A stretch of 64,000 nucleotides of DNA from Polluticaenibacter yanchengensis (GTDB lineage: Bacteria; Bacteroidota; Bacteroidia; Chitinophagales; Chitinophagaceae): positions 1 through 64,000 of the forward strand of contig JAQGEF010000011.1 in the NCBI GenBank assembly GCA_027854065.1, given 5' to 3'. Position 1 is the first letter of the stretch. Every line of letters begins with the position of its first letter. Below are positions 45,963 to 54,699 of this stretch, piece after piece. A model generated the notes under the pieces. The model had not been told where the DNA came from. It worked only from the letters and a program-made list of their open reading frames with translations, and searched no databases. The position numbers and the translations under genes are program-made.

Positions 45963-46664
45963 ATGATAACAATTGACAATTATTTAGACAAACATTACAT
46001 TCACAGGAGCAATTGGCTGAGAGCTGCGGTGCTTGGAGCCAATGATGGAATTATATCTATTTCCAGCCTTGCAATTGGCGTTGCGGCAGCAAGTTCCACT
46101 AAGGAGCCAATAATCTTAGCAACAGTTGCCGGACTTGTAGCCGGAGCATTATCAATGGCTGCAGGAGAATATGTTTCAGTAAGTTCACAAACTGATACCG
46201 AAAGAGCAGACATAGAAAGAGAAAAAAAGGAATTGAATGAAATGCCGGAAGAAGAACTTAATATTTTAACACAAATCTACGAAAGAAGAGGGCTAAAAAA
46301 AGAAACTGCAAGACAAGTGGCAATAGAACTGACAGAAAAAGATGCTTTGGGAACCCATATTCGGGATGAATTAGGTATAAATGAAATCAGCCAGGCAAAG
46401 CCAATTCAGGCAGCGCTAGCTTCCGGCACATCATTTATTGCAGGAGGAATACTACCCCTGTTAATAATATTAGTTGCACCCGTAAAAGGACTGGAATACT
46501 GGCTTTATGGGTTTTCAATCGTTTTTCTTGTTATCTTAGGAATTACCTCCGCCAAAACAGGAGGAGCCGGTATCATGAAAGCAATATTGAGAATTACAGT
46601 TTGGGGAACAATTGCAATGGGGCTATCCGCACTAGTAGGTCATCTTTTTGGAGTAAATGTTTAA
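45963..46664 (+). CDS. VIT1/CCC1-family transporter
   Basis: 233 residues. LRAAVLGANDGIISISSLAIGVAAAS and GALSMAAGEYVSVSSQTDTERADIE are diagnostic, with the acidic cytoplasmic MEEELNILTQIYERRGL-like region and a final LFGVNV. Such proteins transport Fe2+/Mn2+ into vacuoles or out of cells. It is 159 bp after the SRPBCC gene with a repeat-like cassette boundary in between. Confidence 0.9.
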   Translation: MITIDNYLDKHYIHRSNWLRAAVLGANDGIISISSLAIGVAAASSTKEPIILATVAGLVAGALSMAAGEYVSVSSQTDTERADIEREKKELNEMPEEELNILTQIYERRGLKKETARQVAIELTEKDALGTHIRDELGINEISQAKPIQAALASGTSFIAGGILPLLIILVAPVKGLEYWLYGFSIVFLVILGITSAKTGGAGIMKAILRITVWGTIAMGLSALVGHLFGVNV

Positions 46665-46880
46665 TGGAACTAACATGAAACGCCCACTGATAGTGGTTAC
46701 ATGTCAGTCGGGCGACCCTCTAAGATTAAAATGTTCCGCCACTATTTCAGTTCGATGCAAATCCAAAGTAAAGTCACGAACTCCAAAATACCCCAAACAC
46801 CACTCATGGGTATGAATCTCAAACAAATTTGCAATCATTTGTCCAAGCGGGCTCAAAGAAAACTAGAAAATGATTTCATC

Positions 46881-47438
46881 TTAAAGTTTATCAGAATCAT
46901 CGGTTACCTGTATGCTCACAATCAGTTGTTCCAGGTATTTAAATGAACTTAATACTTTGTATTGCTGAAGAATCTCATTTTCCATTTCCACAATGCCATA
47001 TTTCTCCATCTCGTGTATCAGCCCCTTTATTCTTTCAGTAAAAGAGCCGTCGCCGGTAATTTTCTTCATAATTTCCAGCTTATCTTTCAAACCCGCGTCC
47101 AGCCTTATTTTCACTTCCAGTTGAGCCGGGGTAAACCTGAAGCCGGAGCCAAAAGCATTATCGTAAGCCTTGCAAAAATCAACAATATCAATCCAACGGA
47201 AAGCAGTGTCCAGTTTACGCTCCAACTCAGCACGCTGCTCGCTCCGGCTAAAATAATAGAACTCGTCCCCTTGCTCCAGGTTAAAACCAATAGCATTAAA
47301 ATATTCCGATAGATGTTCAAAATTATCCTCGATCACATTGTACAAACGACGCACATTATCCAGCACACTATTGCTGCATATAAAGTTTCCCTTTATTAAT
47401 ATTTCGTATATCTCTCCTGTTTGCTTAGGTACGTTCAT
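46881..47438 (-). CDS. MksE-like or hypothetical protein
   Basis: 185 residues, helical and acidic: EIYEILIKGNFICSNS, YFNAIGFNLEQGDEFYYFSR, DTAFRWIDIVDFCKAYDNAFG, then two long helices to the end. I recall that Bacteroidota MksE (JetB) condensin-like subunits share GFICSNS, YYFSR and WIDILDF-type motifs, but I cannot verify it. No mksB or mksF gene is adjacent, so it would be an orphan. It is leftward and starts 49 bp upstream of nothing obvious; bshA precedes on the same strand. Confidence 0.55.
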   Translation of the reverse strand: MNVPKQTGEIYEILIKGNFICSNSVLDNVRRLYNVIEDNFEHLSEYFNAIGFNLEQGDEFYYFSRSEQRAELERKLDTAFRWIDIVDFCKAYDNAFGSGFRFTPAQLEVKIRLDAGLKDKLEIMKKITGDGSFTERIKGLIHEMEKYGIVEMENEILQQYKVLSSFKYLEQLIVSIQVTDDSDKL

Positions 47439-47487
47439 AGCCGCAAAGATGATTGAAAGCTTTTAATTTATCAAACCGATTTTACAC

Positions 47488-48624
47488 CTAATGTATAGAT
47501 TGGTTTAACACAGACTGGTACAAATGTTCATACTTAGGAATAATATGCTGGATATCGAAAGATTCAGCATGCTTGTAAGCATTTTCTTTAAATACTTTAA
47601 GCGTTTCATCGTCCTTAAGAATATCAATTCCATACTTACTAAGCTGATCAATATCACCAATATCCGCCAGGTAACCCGTTACACCGTTCACATTCACTTC
47701 CGGTATCCCGCCCGCATTAGAGCTCAAAACCGGCACACTGGCAGCCATTGCTTCCAAAGCACTCAGGCCAAAACTTTCATATTCCGATAGTAGCAAGAAC
47801 AAATCACTGATCGCCATTATTTCTTCAATCTGGTCCTGCTTACCCGTAAAATTTACTTTATGAGCAATACCCAGTTCCCGAACAAGATTTTCTGCATCAT
47901 GGCGTTCAGGCCCATCACCCACCATCAGCAATTTGGCAGGTACTTCCTTTTGTATTTCATAAAAAACCCTGATAATATCCTGCACCCGCTTAACAGCCCT
48001 GAAATTGGAAGCGTGTACCAAGATCCGTTCCCCGTTAGGTGCAATCGCCTTTTTAAAAGCATCGATCGGTTTTTTACTAAAACGTTTCACATCTACAAAA
48101 TTGTAGATCACATCAATCTTCTTCTCAATATTAAACGCTTTATAAGTCTCATCACTCAGGTTATTGCTCACTGCAGTAATCACATCACTTTCATTAATAC
48201 TGAATTCCACTACAGGCAGGTAAGTATTATCACGCCCCACCAATGTAATATCTGTCCCATGCAAAGTCGTCACCACCGGTACATATTTGCCAGTTTTTTT
48301 CAATATAATTTGTTTGGCGGTATGTGCCGCATTCGCGTGAGGAATTGCATAATGCACATGCAGCAGGTCCAGTTGGTGATTCACTGCCACATCCACCATT
48401 GTGCTGGCAAGTGCCGTCTCGTAAGGTGGATAATCAAATAACGGGTAAGTCGGCACCCGCACTTCATGGTAAAAAATATTAGCGTTAAAAGCGCTCAATC
48501 TTACGGGCTGCCTGTAAGTGATAAAATGTATCTGGTGACCTTTATTTGCCAGCGCGATGCCAAGCTCTGTTGCCAACACCCCGCTTCCGCCCATTGTAGG
48601 GTACAAAACGATACCTATTTTCAT
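47488..48624 (-). CDS. bshA: N-acetyl-alpha-D-glucosaminyl L-malate synthase
   Basis: 378 residues, first enzyme of bacillithiol synthesis (UDP-GlcNAc + L-malate to GlcNAc-malate). MKIGIVLYPTMGGSGVLATE is the BshA start, followed by HEVRVPTYPLFDYPPYETALAS, LLHVHYAIPHANAA and LHGTDITLVG. The GT4 donor motif LSEYESFGLSALEAMAASVPV is intact. Normal length. bshB and bshC are not in the window. Confidence 0.93.
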   Translation of the reverse strand: MKIGIVLYPTMGGSGVLATELGIALANKGHQIHFITYRQPVRLSAFNANIFYHEVRVPTYPLFDYPPYETALASTMVDVAVNHQLDLLHVHYAIPHANAAHTAKQIILKKTGKYVPVVTTLHGTDITLVGRDNTYLPVVEFSINESDVITAVSNNLSDETYKAFNIEKKIDVIYNFVDVKRFSKKPIDAFKKAIAPNGERILVHASNFRAVKRVQDIIRVFYEIQKEVPAKLLMVGDGPERHDAENLVRELGIAHKVNFTGKQDQIEEIMAISDLFLLLSEYESFGLSALEAMAASVPVLSSNAGGIPEVNVNGVTGYLADIGDIDQLSKYGIDILKDDETLKVFKENAYKHAESFDIQHIIPKYEHLYQSVLNQSIH

Positions 48625-49112
48625 TCAATATTCCTTCTTATTATAAAGCAATTAAAAAATAAAACTAAATAATTAAAATCATTGATTTAGTTATTTTTAA
48701 GCTACCAATATCACGCCATTGTAAAAAAAGGGCATTATGTCAGTCTTATTATAACTTGCCAAAAATTAAAATCCCCGTAATCTGCCAAATTGCAGCTTTT
48801 AGTACATTTTTTATCTTTGGGGCTCCCGGCTTTAAACAATTAAGCGGCATTTGTTCCTGCTACTGCGGGCACGGTATTTTGTACGCAGCAGGCTCAGAAA
48901 ATAATCCTCTCATAATTATTAAATTGCTTCATTTACAGGCGTACAAAATACTGGCTCGTTCCTCGCCACCCGCTGTATCAGGCAGCCCTTGGACATTTGA
49001 ATATAGTAGGATCATTGATGGCGTTCATTAAAAAAACTGACACAAATTTGTCTAATTAATCTCAAAAGGTGTCAAGCTATTTTAGGAAGGGTCAATCACG
49101 TTATATTAAAAA
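48625..49112. other. Intergenic region with repeat copy 3
   Basis: About 490 bp between bshA and the GT2 gene (both leftward). It is mostly the hairpin repeat at 48819-48990. The rest is AT-rich with no gene. Confidence 0.5.
48819..48990 (-). repeat. Intergenic hairpin repeat, copy 3
   Basis: Minus-strand copy: begins AAGGGCTGCCTGATACAGCG then GGGTGGCGAGGAACGAGCC (like copy 5) and ends GGGAGCCCC. It has a perfect 13-bp inverted repeat GTATTTTGTACGC (48874-48886)/GCGTACAAAATAC (48939-48951) instead of the 20-base core. Confidence 0.65.
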
Positions 49113-50030
49113 TCACCTTACAAATACTTCTTTCTTAATAAACCCTGTAAAAGTGTACCACATTGCTAAAAAAGCGTATTTACCCTTTACAAAACTACCT
49201 TTTAACGTATATAAAATCATTATTACAAAACCCGCTCCCAATTTAAGAAGCAATTCAAAAAACTTCTTCACCAAATCTATCGTACCACCCTCAGTATTAA
49301 TACGCTTACGTTCTTCATTACCGGATTTCAGGTAAAGCTTTTTAAAGTTCGCGAACTCCAACCTTTCATTGTCAATATAGTGTTGCAATACAACCGTTGG
49401 CAAATAGTATATTTCATCAGTTACCTTACTCACCCTGGTAAAAATATCCTTATCGTCACTCCGGAAAGTCAATTGGTTATTAAAACCATTAACTTCCAAC
49501 AACAATTCACGCTTATAAGACATATTGCAGCCGATCGGGTATTTCAATTCCTTAGAATACTTAACCACGTTATCAGGATATTTTATACCGTTATTCCCTA
49601 AAATACCACTTACATATTTACTATTCCATACCGGTGCTGTACCCGACTCAAACTTTGGTATTACTTTACCACCGGCACCTCTTGCAGCAGGATTTTTTAT
49701 AAAAAAATCATAGATCTCCTGTAAAAAATCAGTATTTAAAATAACATCATCATCTATATAGGTAATTATTTCATACCCCGCTTCCTGGATACCCCTGTTA
49801 CGGGCAAAACTTAATCCTTTATTGGTTTCAAAAAAGTATTTAATATCTAAACGGGGATTATTCTCTATAAAAAGCTTCGCCTTATACGCCGTTTTGTCGG
49901 TGCTGTTATTATCAATAATCAGTACTTCAAACCTGGCAGCATCTAATGATTGCTTCGTAATACTGGCAAAAGTTTCATCTAAAAACCGGTCTCTGTTATA
50001 GGTACAAATTACCAAGCTAATGTTAACCAT
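49113..50030 (-). CDS. Glycosyltransferase family 2
   Basis: 305 residues. NISLVICTYNRDRFLDETFAS and EVLIIDNNSTDKT are the GT2 start; SFARNRGIQEAGYEIITYIDDDVI holds the DDD metal motif. C-terminal ~60 residues include a hydrophobic segment LLLKLGAGFVIMILYTLKG near the end. Probably a surface glycan enzyme. Confidence 0.87.
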   Translation of the reverse strand: MVNISLVICTYNRDRFLDETFASITKQSLDAARFEVLIIDNNSTDKTAYKAKLFIENNPRLDIKYFFETNKGLSFARNRGIQEAGYEIITYIDDDVILNTDFLQEIYDFFIKNPAARGAGGKVIPKFESGTAPVWNSKYVSGILGNNGIKYPDNVVKYSKELKYPIGCNMSYKRELLLEVNGFNNQLTFRSDDKDIFTRVSKVTDEIYYLPTVVLQHYIDNERLEFANFKKLYLKSGNEERKRINTEGGTIDLVKKFFELLLKLGAGFVIMILYTLKGSFVKGKYAFLAMWYTFTGFIKKEVFVR

Positions 50031-50359
50031 TTTCTTTACAAAATTCTGGATGAAGGCAAATATAATGCTTATACCGGGAAAGGGTACTAAACATACTTTC
50101 AGTTCGCTAAAAGAAAAGCCCGCTTACAATCTCAATCAGTATCACAGTGTAACACGCTCCTATTAAACCTTATCAGTCAATTCTTAGTAAAAGTGACTAC
50201 GCCAACCTTAACTACAAGGTGTTTGCAAAGTTGCCACATTCCTTTAATCTTACTTTTTATTAACAATACATTTAAAAAATGACATTTGCTTACTTATATT
50301 TGAATATAAATAACAATTTTCACCCTCGTTTTAGAAAAATAAATAACCGGAACTAATAT
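50031..50359. other. Divergent intergenic region
   Basis: Between the leftward GT2 gene and the rightward permease. AT-rich. TATATTTG at 50295-50302 is a possible -7 box for the permease, without a well-spaced TTG. No gene or strong hairpin. Confidence 0.45.
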
Positions 50360-52039
50360 ATGAGCTTATTTAGAAAAAAATCTATTTCCGCCATACAGGA
50401 AGACATGGCATCAAACCCCGAACACGCTTCACTAAAAAAAGTGCTGACTGTAAAGGATTTAACTTTTTTAGGGATCGCAGCAGTAATCGGGGCCGGTATT
50501 TTTTCTACAATAGGTTCAGCCGCTTATGACGGAGGTCCGGGCGTAAGTTTATTATTTGTAATAACTGCTATTACATGTGGTTTTTCTGCCCTTTGCTATG
50601 CAGAGTTCGCGAGCCGCGTACCTGCAAGCGGAAGTGCCTATACATATGCGTACACTTCTTTCGGGGAGCTGATCGCCTGGATCATAGGATGGTCCTTAAT
50701 CCTGGAATATTCCATAGGAAATATAATGGTCGCCATCAGTTGGAGCAGTTATTTCAACAACCTGCTCCATGGCATGGGCGTTCATCTGCCCTACTGGCTT
50801 ACCATTAACTACGATTCAGCTTCTGAAGCTTTGGCCAAGGTAAACGAAGCCATTGCAGCAGGTTCTGCAGTTACACCCGCCATGCAGGAAATCATTAACG
50901 GCATGCAAAACGCCCCTCTGGTAGCCGGGCATAAACTATTTATAAATATGCCAGCCTTTGTAATAGTGGCGCTCATTACCGCATTGGCCTATATTGGTAT
51001 CCAGGAAAGCAGGAAGAGTGCCAATGCCATGGTAATCTTTAAACTATTAGTAATAGGGTTCGTTATCGTAATGGGTGTTCAGTACATTAATACAGATAAC
51101 TGGTCCCCGTTTTTACCAAATGAATTTACAGGCGTATTAAAAGGGGTTAGTGCCGTATTTTATGCTTACATTGGCTTTGATGCCATCAGTACCACAGCAG
51201 AAGAGTGCAAAGACCCTCAAAGAGATTTACCACGCGGCATGATCTATTCCCTGTTAATCTGTACCGCCATTTACATTGTTATAGCACTGGTTTTAACAGG
51301 TATGGTACATTATTCGGAATTAAAAGTAGATGATCCGTTAGCTTATGTATTTGACAAACTGGGTTTAAAATGGATTGGTTACATCATTTCCGTGAGCGCA
51401 GTAATAGCTACCACCAGCGTTTTACTGGTATTCCAGTTAGGACAGCCCCGCATCTGGATGACCATGAGCCGGGATGGGTTATTACCTAAGAAATTCAGCA
51501 AAGTACATCCAAAATTCAAGACCCCTTCATTTGCCACCATTGTTACGGGTTTAATAGTAGCCATACCCGCCTTATTTCTACCTTCAAGTTTAGTAACGGA
51601 TTTAACCAGTATTGGAACACTATTTGCATTCATCATTGTTTGTGCAGGGGTGCTTACTTTACCTAAGTTAAAGGACAATAAACAAAAATTTAAAATGCCC
51701 TATGTCAATGGTAAATTAATTGTACCGTTAATGTATATCGGTTTCATTTTTTTATTTAAAGATAGATTTACAGAAGCGTTTGCCAATTTTAGCAACATGA
51801 CGCATGAGCAATTGTTCTTTTTGATTTTTGCATTACTGGCAGCAGTTATAAGCATACTTACTTTTGTAAAAAACTTTTCATTGATCCCTATTTGTGGTGT
51901 TTTATTCTGCTCATACTTAATGATAGAAATTCCGCCGGTAAGCTGGCTGTGGTTTAGCATCTGGATGGCAGCAGGATTATTGTTCTACTTTACCTTTAGC
52001 TATAAAAACAGCAAGTTGAGCCATGTAAATAAACAATAG
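50360..52039 (+). CDS. APC-family amino-acid permease
   Basis: 559 residues with about 14 predicted helices. DLTFLGIAAVIGAGIFSTIGSAA near the N-terminus is the APC substrate-binding helix with GAGIF. FYAYIGFDAISTTAEECKDPQRDLPRG and the following helices are characteristic of the cationic amino-acid transporter (CAT) subgroup. A long loop ~150-195 between helices is family-typical. The next gene starts 1 bp later. Confidence 0.9.
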   Translation: MSLFRKKSISAIQEDMASNPEHASLKKVLTVKDLTFLGIAAVIGAGIFSTIGSAAYDGGPGVSLLFVITAITCGFSALCYAEFASRVPASGSAYTYAYTSFGELIAWIIGWSLILEYSIGNIMVAISWSSYFNNLLHGMGVHLPYWLTINYDSASEALAKVNEAIAAGSAVTPAMQEIINGMQNAPLVAGHKLFINMPAFVIVALITALAYIGIQESRKSANAMVIFKLLVIGFVIVMGVQYINTDNWSPFLPNEFTGVLKGVSAVFYAYIGFDAISTTAEECKDPQRDLPRGMIYSLLICTAIYIVIALVLTGMVHYSELKVDDPLAYVFDKLGLKWIGYIISVSAVIATTSVLLVFQLGQPRIWMTMSRDGLLPKKFSKVHPKFKTPSFATIVTGLIVAIPALFLPSSLVTDLTSIGTLFAFIIVCAGVLTLPKLKDNKQKFKMPYVNGKLIVPLMYIGFIFLFKDRFTEAFANFSNMTHEQLFFLIFALLAAVISILTFVKNFSLIPICGVLFCSYLMIEIPPVSWLWFSIWMAAGLLFYFTFSYKNSKLSHVNKQ

Positions 52040-52040
52040 T

Positions 52041-52988
52041 ATGATGAAGCAAGAACATATTTTAATAGCAGGTGGCACAGGAATGGTCGGCAAAGCACTG
52101 GTCAATATGTTACTGCAAAATCATAAAGTAACAATTCTTACCAGAGGAAACTCTAAAAAAACACCAAACAACACCGGGTTAAAATACAAGCAATGGGACC
52201 CTGCCCCAGGTTCTAAAATTCGTTTGGAATTAGAAGACGTAACAGTGGTGATCAACCTGGCAGGTGCCAATATTTTTGCAAAACCTTGGTCAGAAAAATA
52301 TAAACAGGAAATCCTGGACAGCAGAGTTGATAGTACCAGCACTTTGGTAAATGCGATCAATACACAGCCTAATATCGTCCACACGTTTATCAGCACTTCT
52401 GCCATTGGCATATATGGTGCCGATACCGGCGATGGTAAAGCGTTCACAGAAAACGACGAAGCAAAAACACCGGATTTTTTAACGAAAGTGTGTAAAACAT
52501 GGGAAGCCGAAGCACTAAAGACGGGTCTGGAAGTAAGAACAATTATTAACAGGTTTGGATTAGTACAATCCATAGAAGGCGGCAGTTTTAAGGAAAGCTT
52601 AAAACCGCTGAATTTTAGAGTCGCTGCTACTTTAGGCGATGGCAACCAGGTATTCAGCTGGATACATATCTATGATTTGTGCAAGGCTATTTCTGACGAA
52701 ATAGAACATCCAAACTATTCAGGCATTTATAATCTTGTTGCACCGGAACCGGTTTCCAACAGGATATTTAGTCAAAGCATGGCAACAGCCATGTATGGGA
52801 ATGCCTATATTACCATGCCGATGCCCGCCTTTATACTGAAAATACTTTTAGGAGAGCGTTCAGTAGAGGTTTTAAAAAGTTGCCGTGTATCTTCCGGGAA
52901 GTTGTTAAGCAGCGGTTTTAAATTTCAATACCCTGGTATAGATACTGCAATGAAAGCATTGGTAAAAGAGTATAAAGCTGCAAAATAA
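52041..52988 (+). CDS. TIGR01777-family SDR epimerase-like protein
   Basis: 315 residues. HILIAGGTGMVGKALVNMLLQ is the Rossmann start. VVINLAGANIFAKPWSEKYKQEILDSR and TFISTSAIGIYGADTGD are typical of the TIGR01777 (SulA/YfcH) family; the catalytic YxxxK is not obvious. The C-terminal part has the FxWIHIYDL and GIYNLVAPEPVSNRIF motifs. Function unknown in bacteria. Overlaps nothing but follows the permease stop by 1 base. Confidence 0.85.
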   Translation: MMKQEHILIAGGTGMVGKALVNMLLQNHKVTILTRGNSKKTPNNTGLKYKQWDPAPGSKIRLELEDVTVVINLAGANIFAKPWSEKYKQEILDSRVDSTSTLVNAINTQPNIVHTFISTSAIGIYGADTGDGKAFTENDEAKTPDFLTKVCKTWEAEALKTGLEVRTIINRFGLVQSIEGGSFKESLKPLNFRVAATLGDGNQVFSWIHIYDLCKAISDEIEHPNYSGIYNLVAPEPVSNRIFSQSMATAMYGNAYITMPMPAFILKILLGERSVEVLKSCRVSSGKLLSSGFKFQYPGIDTAMKALVKEYKAAK

Positions 52989-53051
52989 AGTACTACTACA
53001 ATAGTTGATCTAATATGGTACCCGGATGTGTTAAACAGGATGACTAATGAT

Positions 53052-53159
53052 GAAAGGCTGCGGGATACGGAGGGCCTGGTGCGACGCAGGAGCACCGAAC
53101 GAAGTGAGCCCGGAGTAGCCCGGACTGATGTATCATAAATGACAACCGATGATAGCCCC
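53052..53159 (+). repeat. Intergenic hairpin repeat, copy 4
   Basis: Begins GAAAGGCTGCGGGATACGGA and ends GATGATAGCCCC. Contains the 20-base core at 53079-53098. An outer imperfect stem pairs GGGATACGGAGGGCC-like left arm with the GAGCCCGGAGTAGCCCGG right arm. It lies between the convergent TIGR01777 and LLM genes. Confidence 0.75.
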
Positions 53160-53164
53160 AAAGA

Positions 53165-53242
53165 AAAAAGTCACAACGTGGTTTAGACTGCCCCAAAAAG
53201 TTAGACACTAATTGGGGGCAGTCCGGATAGCTGTGACTTTTT
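53165..53242. terminator. Composite nested terminator / possible IS end
   Basis: Outer stem AAAAAGTCACA (53165-53175)/TGTGACTTTTT (53232-53242), 11 bp perfect. Inside is a second stem GACTGCCCC (53186-53194)/GGGGCAGTC (53215-53223) enclosing AAAAAGTTAGACACTAATT, which resembles terminal repeats of IS3-family elements. It ends 3 bases before the LLM stop and likely ends both convergent transcripts. Confidence 0.7.
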
Positions 53243-53244
53243 CA

Positions 53245-54231
53245 TTAGTGATCAAATGCCTCTTTTACTAACTGGTACGATCTCAGTTTAGCATCAGTGT
53301 CATAAATGTTCGTTGACATCATAATTTCCTGCAGGTTTAGTTTTTCTGCAAAAGCATTAAGATCATTTTTCACATTTTGCGGATTACCTATAAAAGTGCA
53401 ATCCAGCATATTTTTCACCATATGTTGTACTTGCGGATGATTATATGTTTCCGGCAAATCTCCCGGCGGTTGTAAATATCCCCTCTGGTTAGTAACAAGA
53501 TTAATAAACATTTTATAGAGAGAAGTGGATAAGAAATGAGCTTCCTCTTCTGTAGGAGCGGTATATACGTTCACACAGGCAATGCTGTAAGGTTGATCCA
53601 AAAAACGGGAAGGTTTAAAATGATTCTGGTAGATCTGCATGGCATGCGTCAATTGTGCCGGTGCAAAATGAGCGGCAAATGCATAAGGCAGGCCCATTTC
53701 CGCAGCCAGGTATGCACTATCTGTACTCGAACCAAGAATATAAATAGGAACAGGATTGCCTTCACCCGGAAAAGCACGGACTTTAGCATCAGCATCAGTA
53801 TTGTAAAAGTAATTCTGAATTTCTTTTATATCGGAGGGGAAATTATAGGCGGACTGACTGTTGCCACGTCTTAATGCCATTGCCGTTAACTGGTCTGTGC
53901 CCGGAGCGCGCCCTAAACCAAGTTCTATCCTGTTTGGATAAAGAATATCTAAAGTTCCAAATGCTTCCGCTACGCTCAGCGGTGAATGATTGGGCAACAT
54001 AATACCTCCGGAACCTACTCTTATACTGGTGGTATGTGCCGCCACATGACTTATTAGCAATGCCGTTGAGGAGCTTGCTATGTTTTTCATATTGTGATGT
54101 TCTGCCAGCCAGATTCTTTTGTAACCCAATTTTTCCGCATGTTGTGCCACTTTCACCGTTCTGTTGATGGCATCCAAAGTGGAATCGCCTTCTGCTATAA
54201 TCGCTAAATCCAATATCGATAAATGAACCAT
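53245..54231 (-). CDS. LLM-class flavin-dependent oxidoreductase
   Basis: 328 residues of the bacterial luciferase-like fold. LSILDLAIIAEGDSTLDAIN, RIWLAEHHNMKNIASSSTALL and IRVGSGGIMLPNHSPLSVAE followed by LGLGRAPGTD are diagnostic. Uses FMNH2 and O2 in family members; substrate unknown. Leftward, converging on repeat copy 4. Confidence 0.9.
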   Translation of the reverse strand: MVHLSILDLAIIAEGDSTLDAINRTVKVAQHAEKLGYKRIWLAEHHNMKNIASSSTALLISHVAAHTTSIRVGSGGIMLPNHSPLSVAEAFGTLDILYPNRIELGLGRAPGTDQLTAMALRRGNSQSAYNFPSDIKEIQNYFYNTDADAKVRAFPGEGNPVPIYILGSSTDSAYLAAEMGLPYAFAAHFAPAQLTHAMQIYQNHFKPSRFLDQPYSIACVNVYTAPTEEEAHFLSTSLYKMFINLVTNQRGYLQPPGDLPETYNHPQVQHMVKNMLDCTFIGNPQNVKNDLNAFAEKLNLQEIMMSTNIYDTDAKLRSYQLVKEAFDH

Positions 54232-54488
54232 TCTGCTATAATTTTCTGCAAGTTAGAAATTATATAAGCGTGTATTTTGTTAAAACAAAAGAGATGAAGA
54301 AATGCGACAATTGTATGACATTCCAAATGCCTCCTTTCTGCAATTCAAAAAATAAAATGGCTAAAACTCAACTTACCAAGTGAAGAATAAACCAATCATA
54401 AAAAATTAAAATTCAGCAATATACACCTAAACAAAAGCGCTTATAGACTGTAGTTTTATTAAATTATTTTAAGAAAAGCAGAAAAAAA

Positions 54489-54521
54489 TTGGAATTTATA
54501 AAAAATATCCCTCTACTTTTG
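54489..54521 (+). promoter_or_regulatory. Promoter of the aromatic leader and DAHP synthase
   Basis: TTG at 54489-54491, a 22-base spacer and TACTTTTG at 54514-54521. Slightly long spacing but otherwise the Bacteroidota consensus. The leader ATG at 54530 follows within 9 bases of the -7 box. Confidence 0.65.
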
Positions 54522-54529
54522 TACTCACA

Positions 54530-54583
54530 ATGACGAAATATTTTACATACGCAGGTTTTTACTTTTTTTACTTTAGCAAGTAG
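54530..54583 (+). CDS. Phe/Tyr-rich leader peptide
   Basis: 17-codon ORF with ATG at 54530 and TAG at 54581-54583. Translation MTKYFTYAGFYFFYFSK contains five Phe and four Tyr. Its position just after a promoter and before an attenuator hairpin upstream of the DAHP synthase-chorismate mutase gene marks it as a transcription-attenuation leader, analogous to pheL in enterobacteria. Too short to appear in normal gene finding. Confidence 0.85.
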   Translation: MTKYFTYAGFYFFYFSK

Positions 54584-54584
54584 A

Positions 54585-54655
54585 GAACGGGCGTAATGTA
54601 TTTAAGCATAATAACACTTATGATAAGCCCGTTCTGAAAAGGACGGGCTTTTTTT
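54585..54655 (+). promoter_or_regulatory. Attenuator: antiterminator and terminator hairpins
   Basis: Segment GAACGGGC (54585-54592) can pair perfectly with GCCCGTTC (54627-54634), the antiterminator. Alternatively AGCCCGTTC (54626-54634) pairs with GGACGGGCT (54641-54649, one G-U) to make a terminator with a TGAAAA loop and seven T (54649-54655). The two are mutually exclusive. The left segment starts right after the leader stop codon, so a ribosome that finishes the leader would cover it and favour termination, while stalling at scarce Phe/Tyr codons leaves it free. Confidence 0.85.
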
Positions 54656-54699
54656 GTTGTATAAAATATTAAAAAATTAAAATAAACTATCCTTAGAAA

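Noticed and set aside
46701..46946. 81-codon plus-strand ORF after the VIT1-like gene
   Set aside because: Overlaps the MksE-like gene by 66 bases, no recognisable motifs, and lies in cassette-like non-coding DNA.
52121..52645. 174-codon minus-strand ORF
   Set aside because: Antisense shadow of the TIGR01777 gene.
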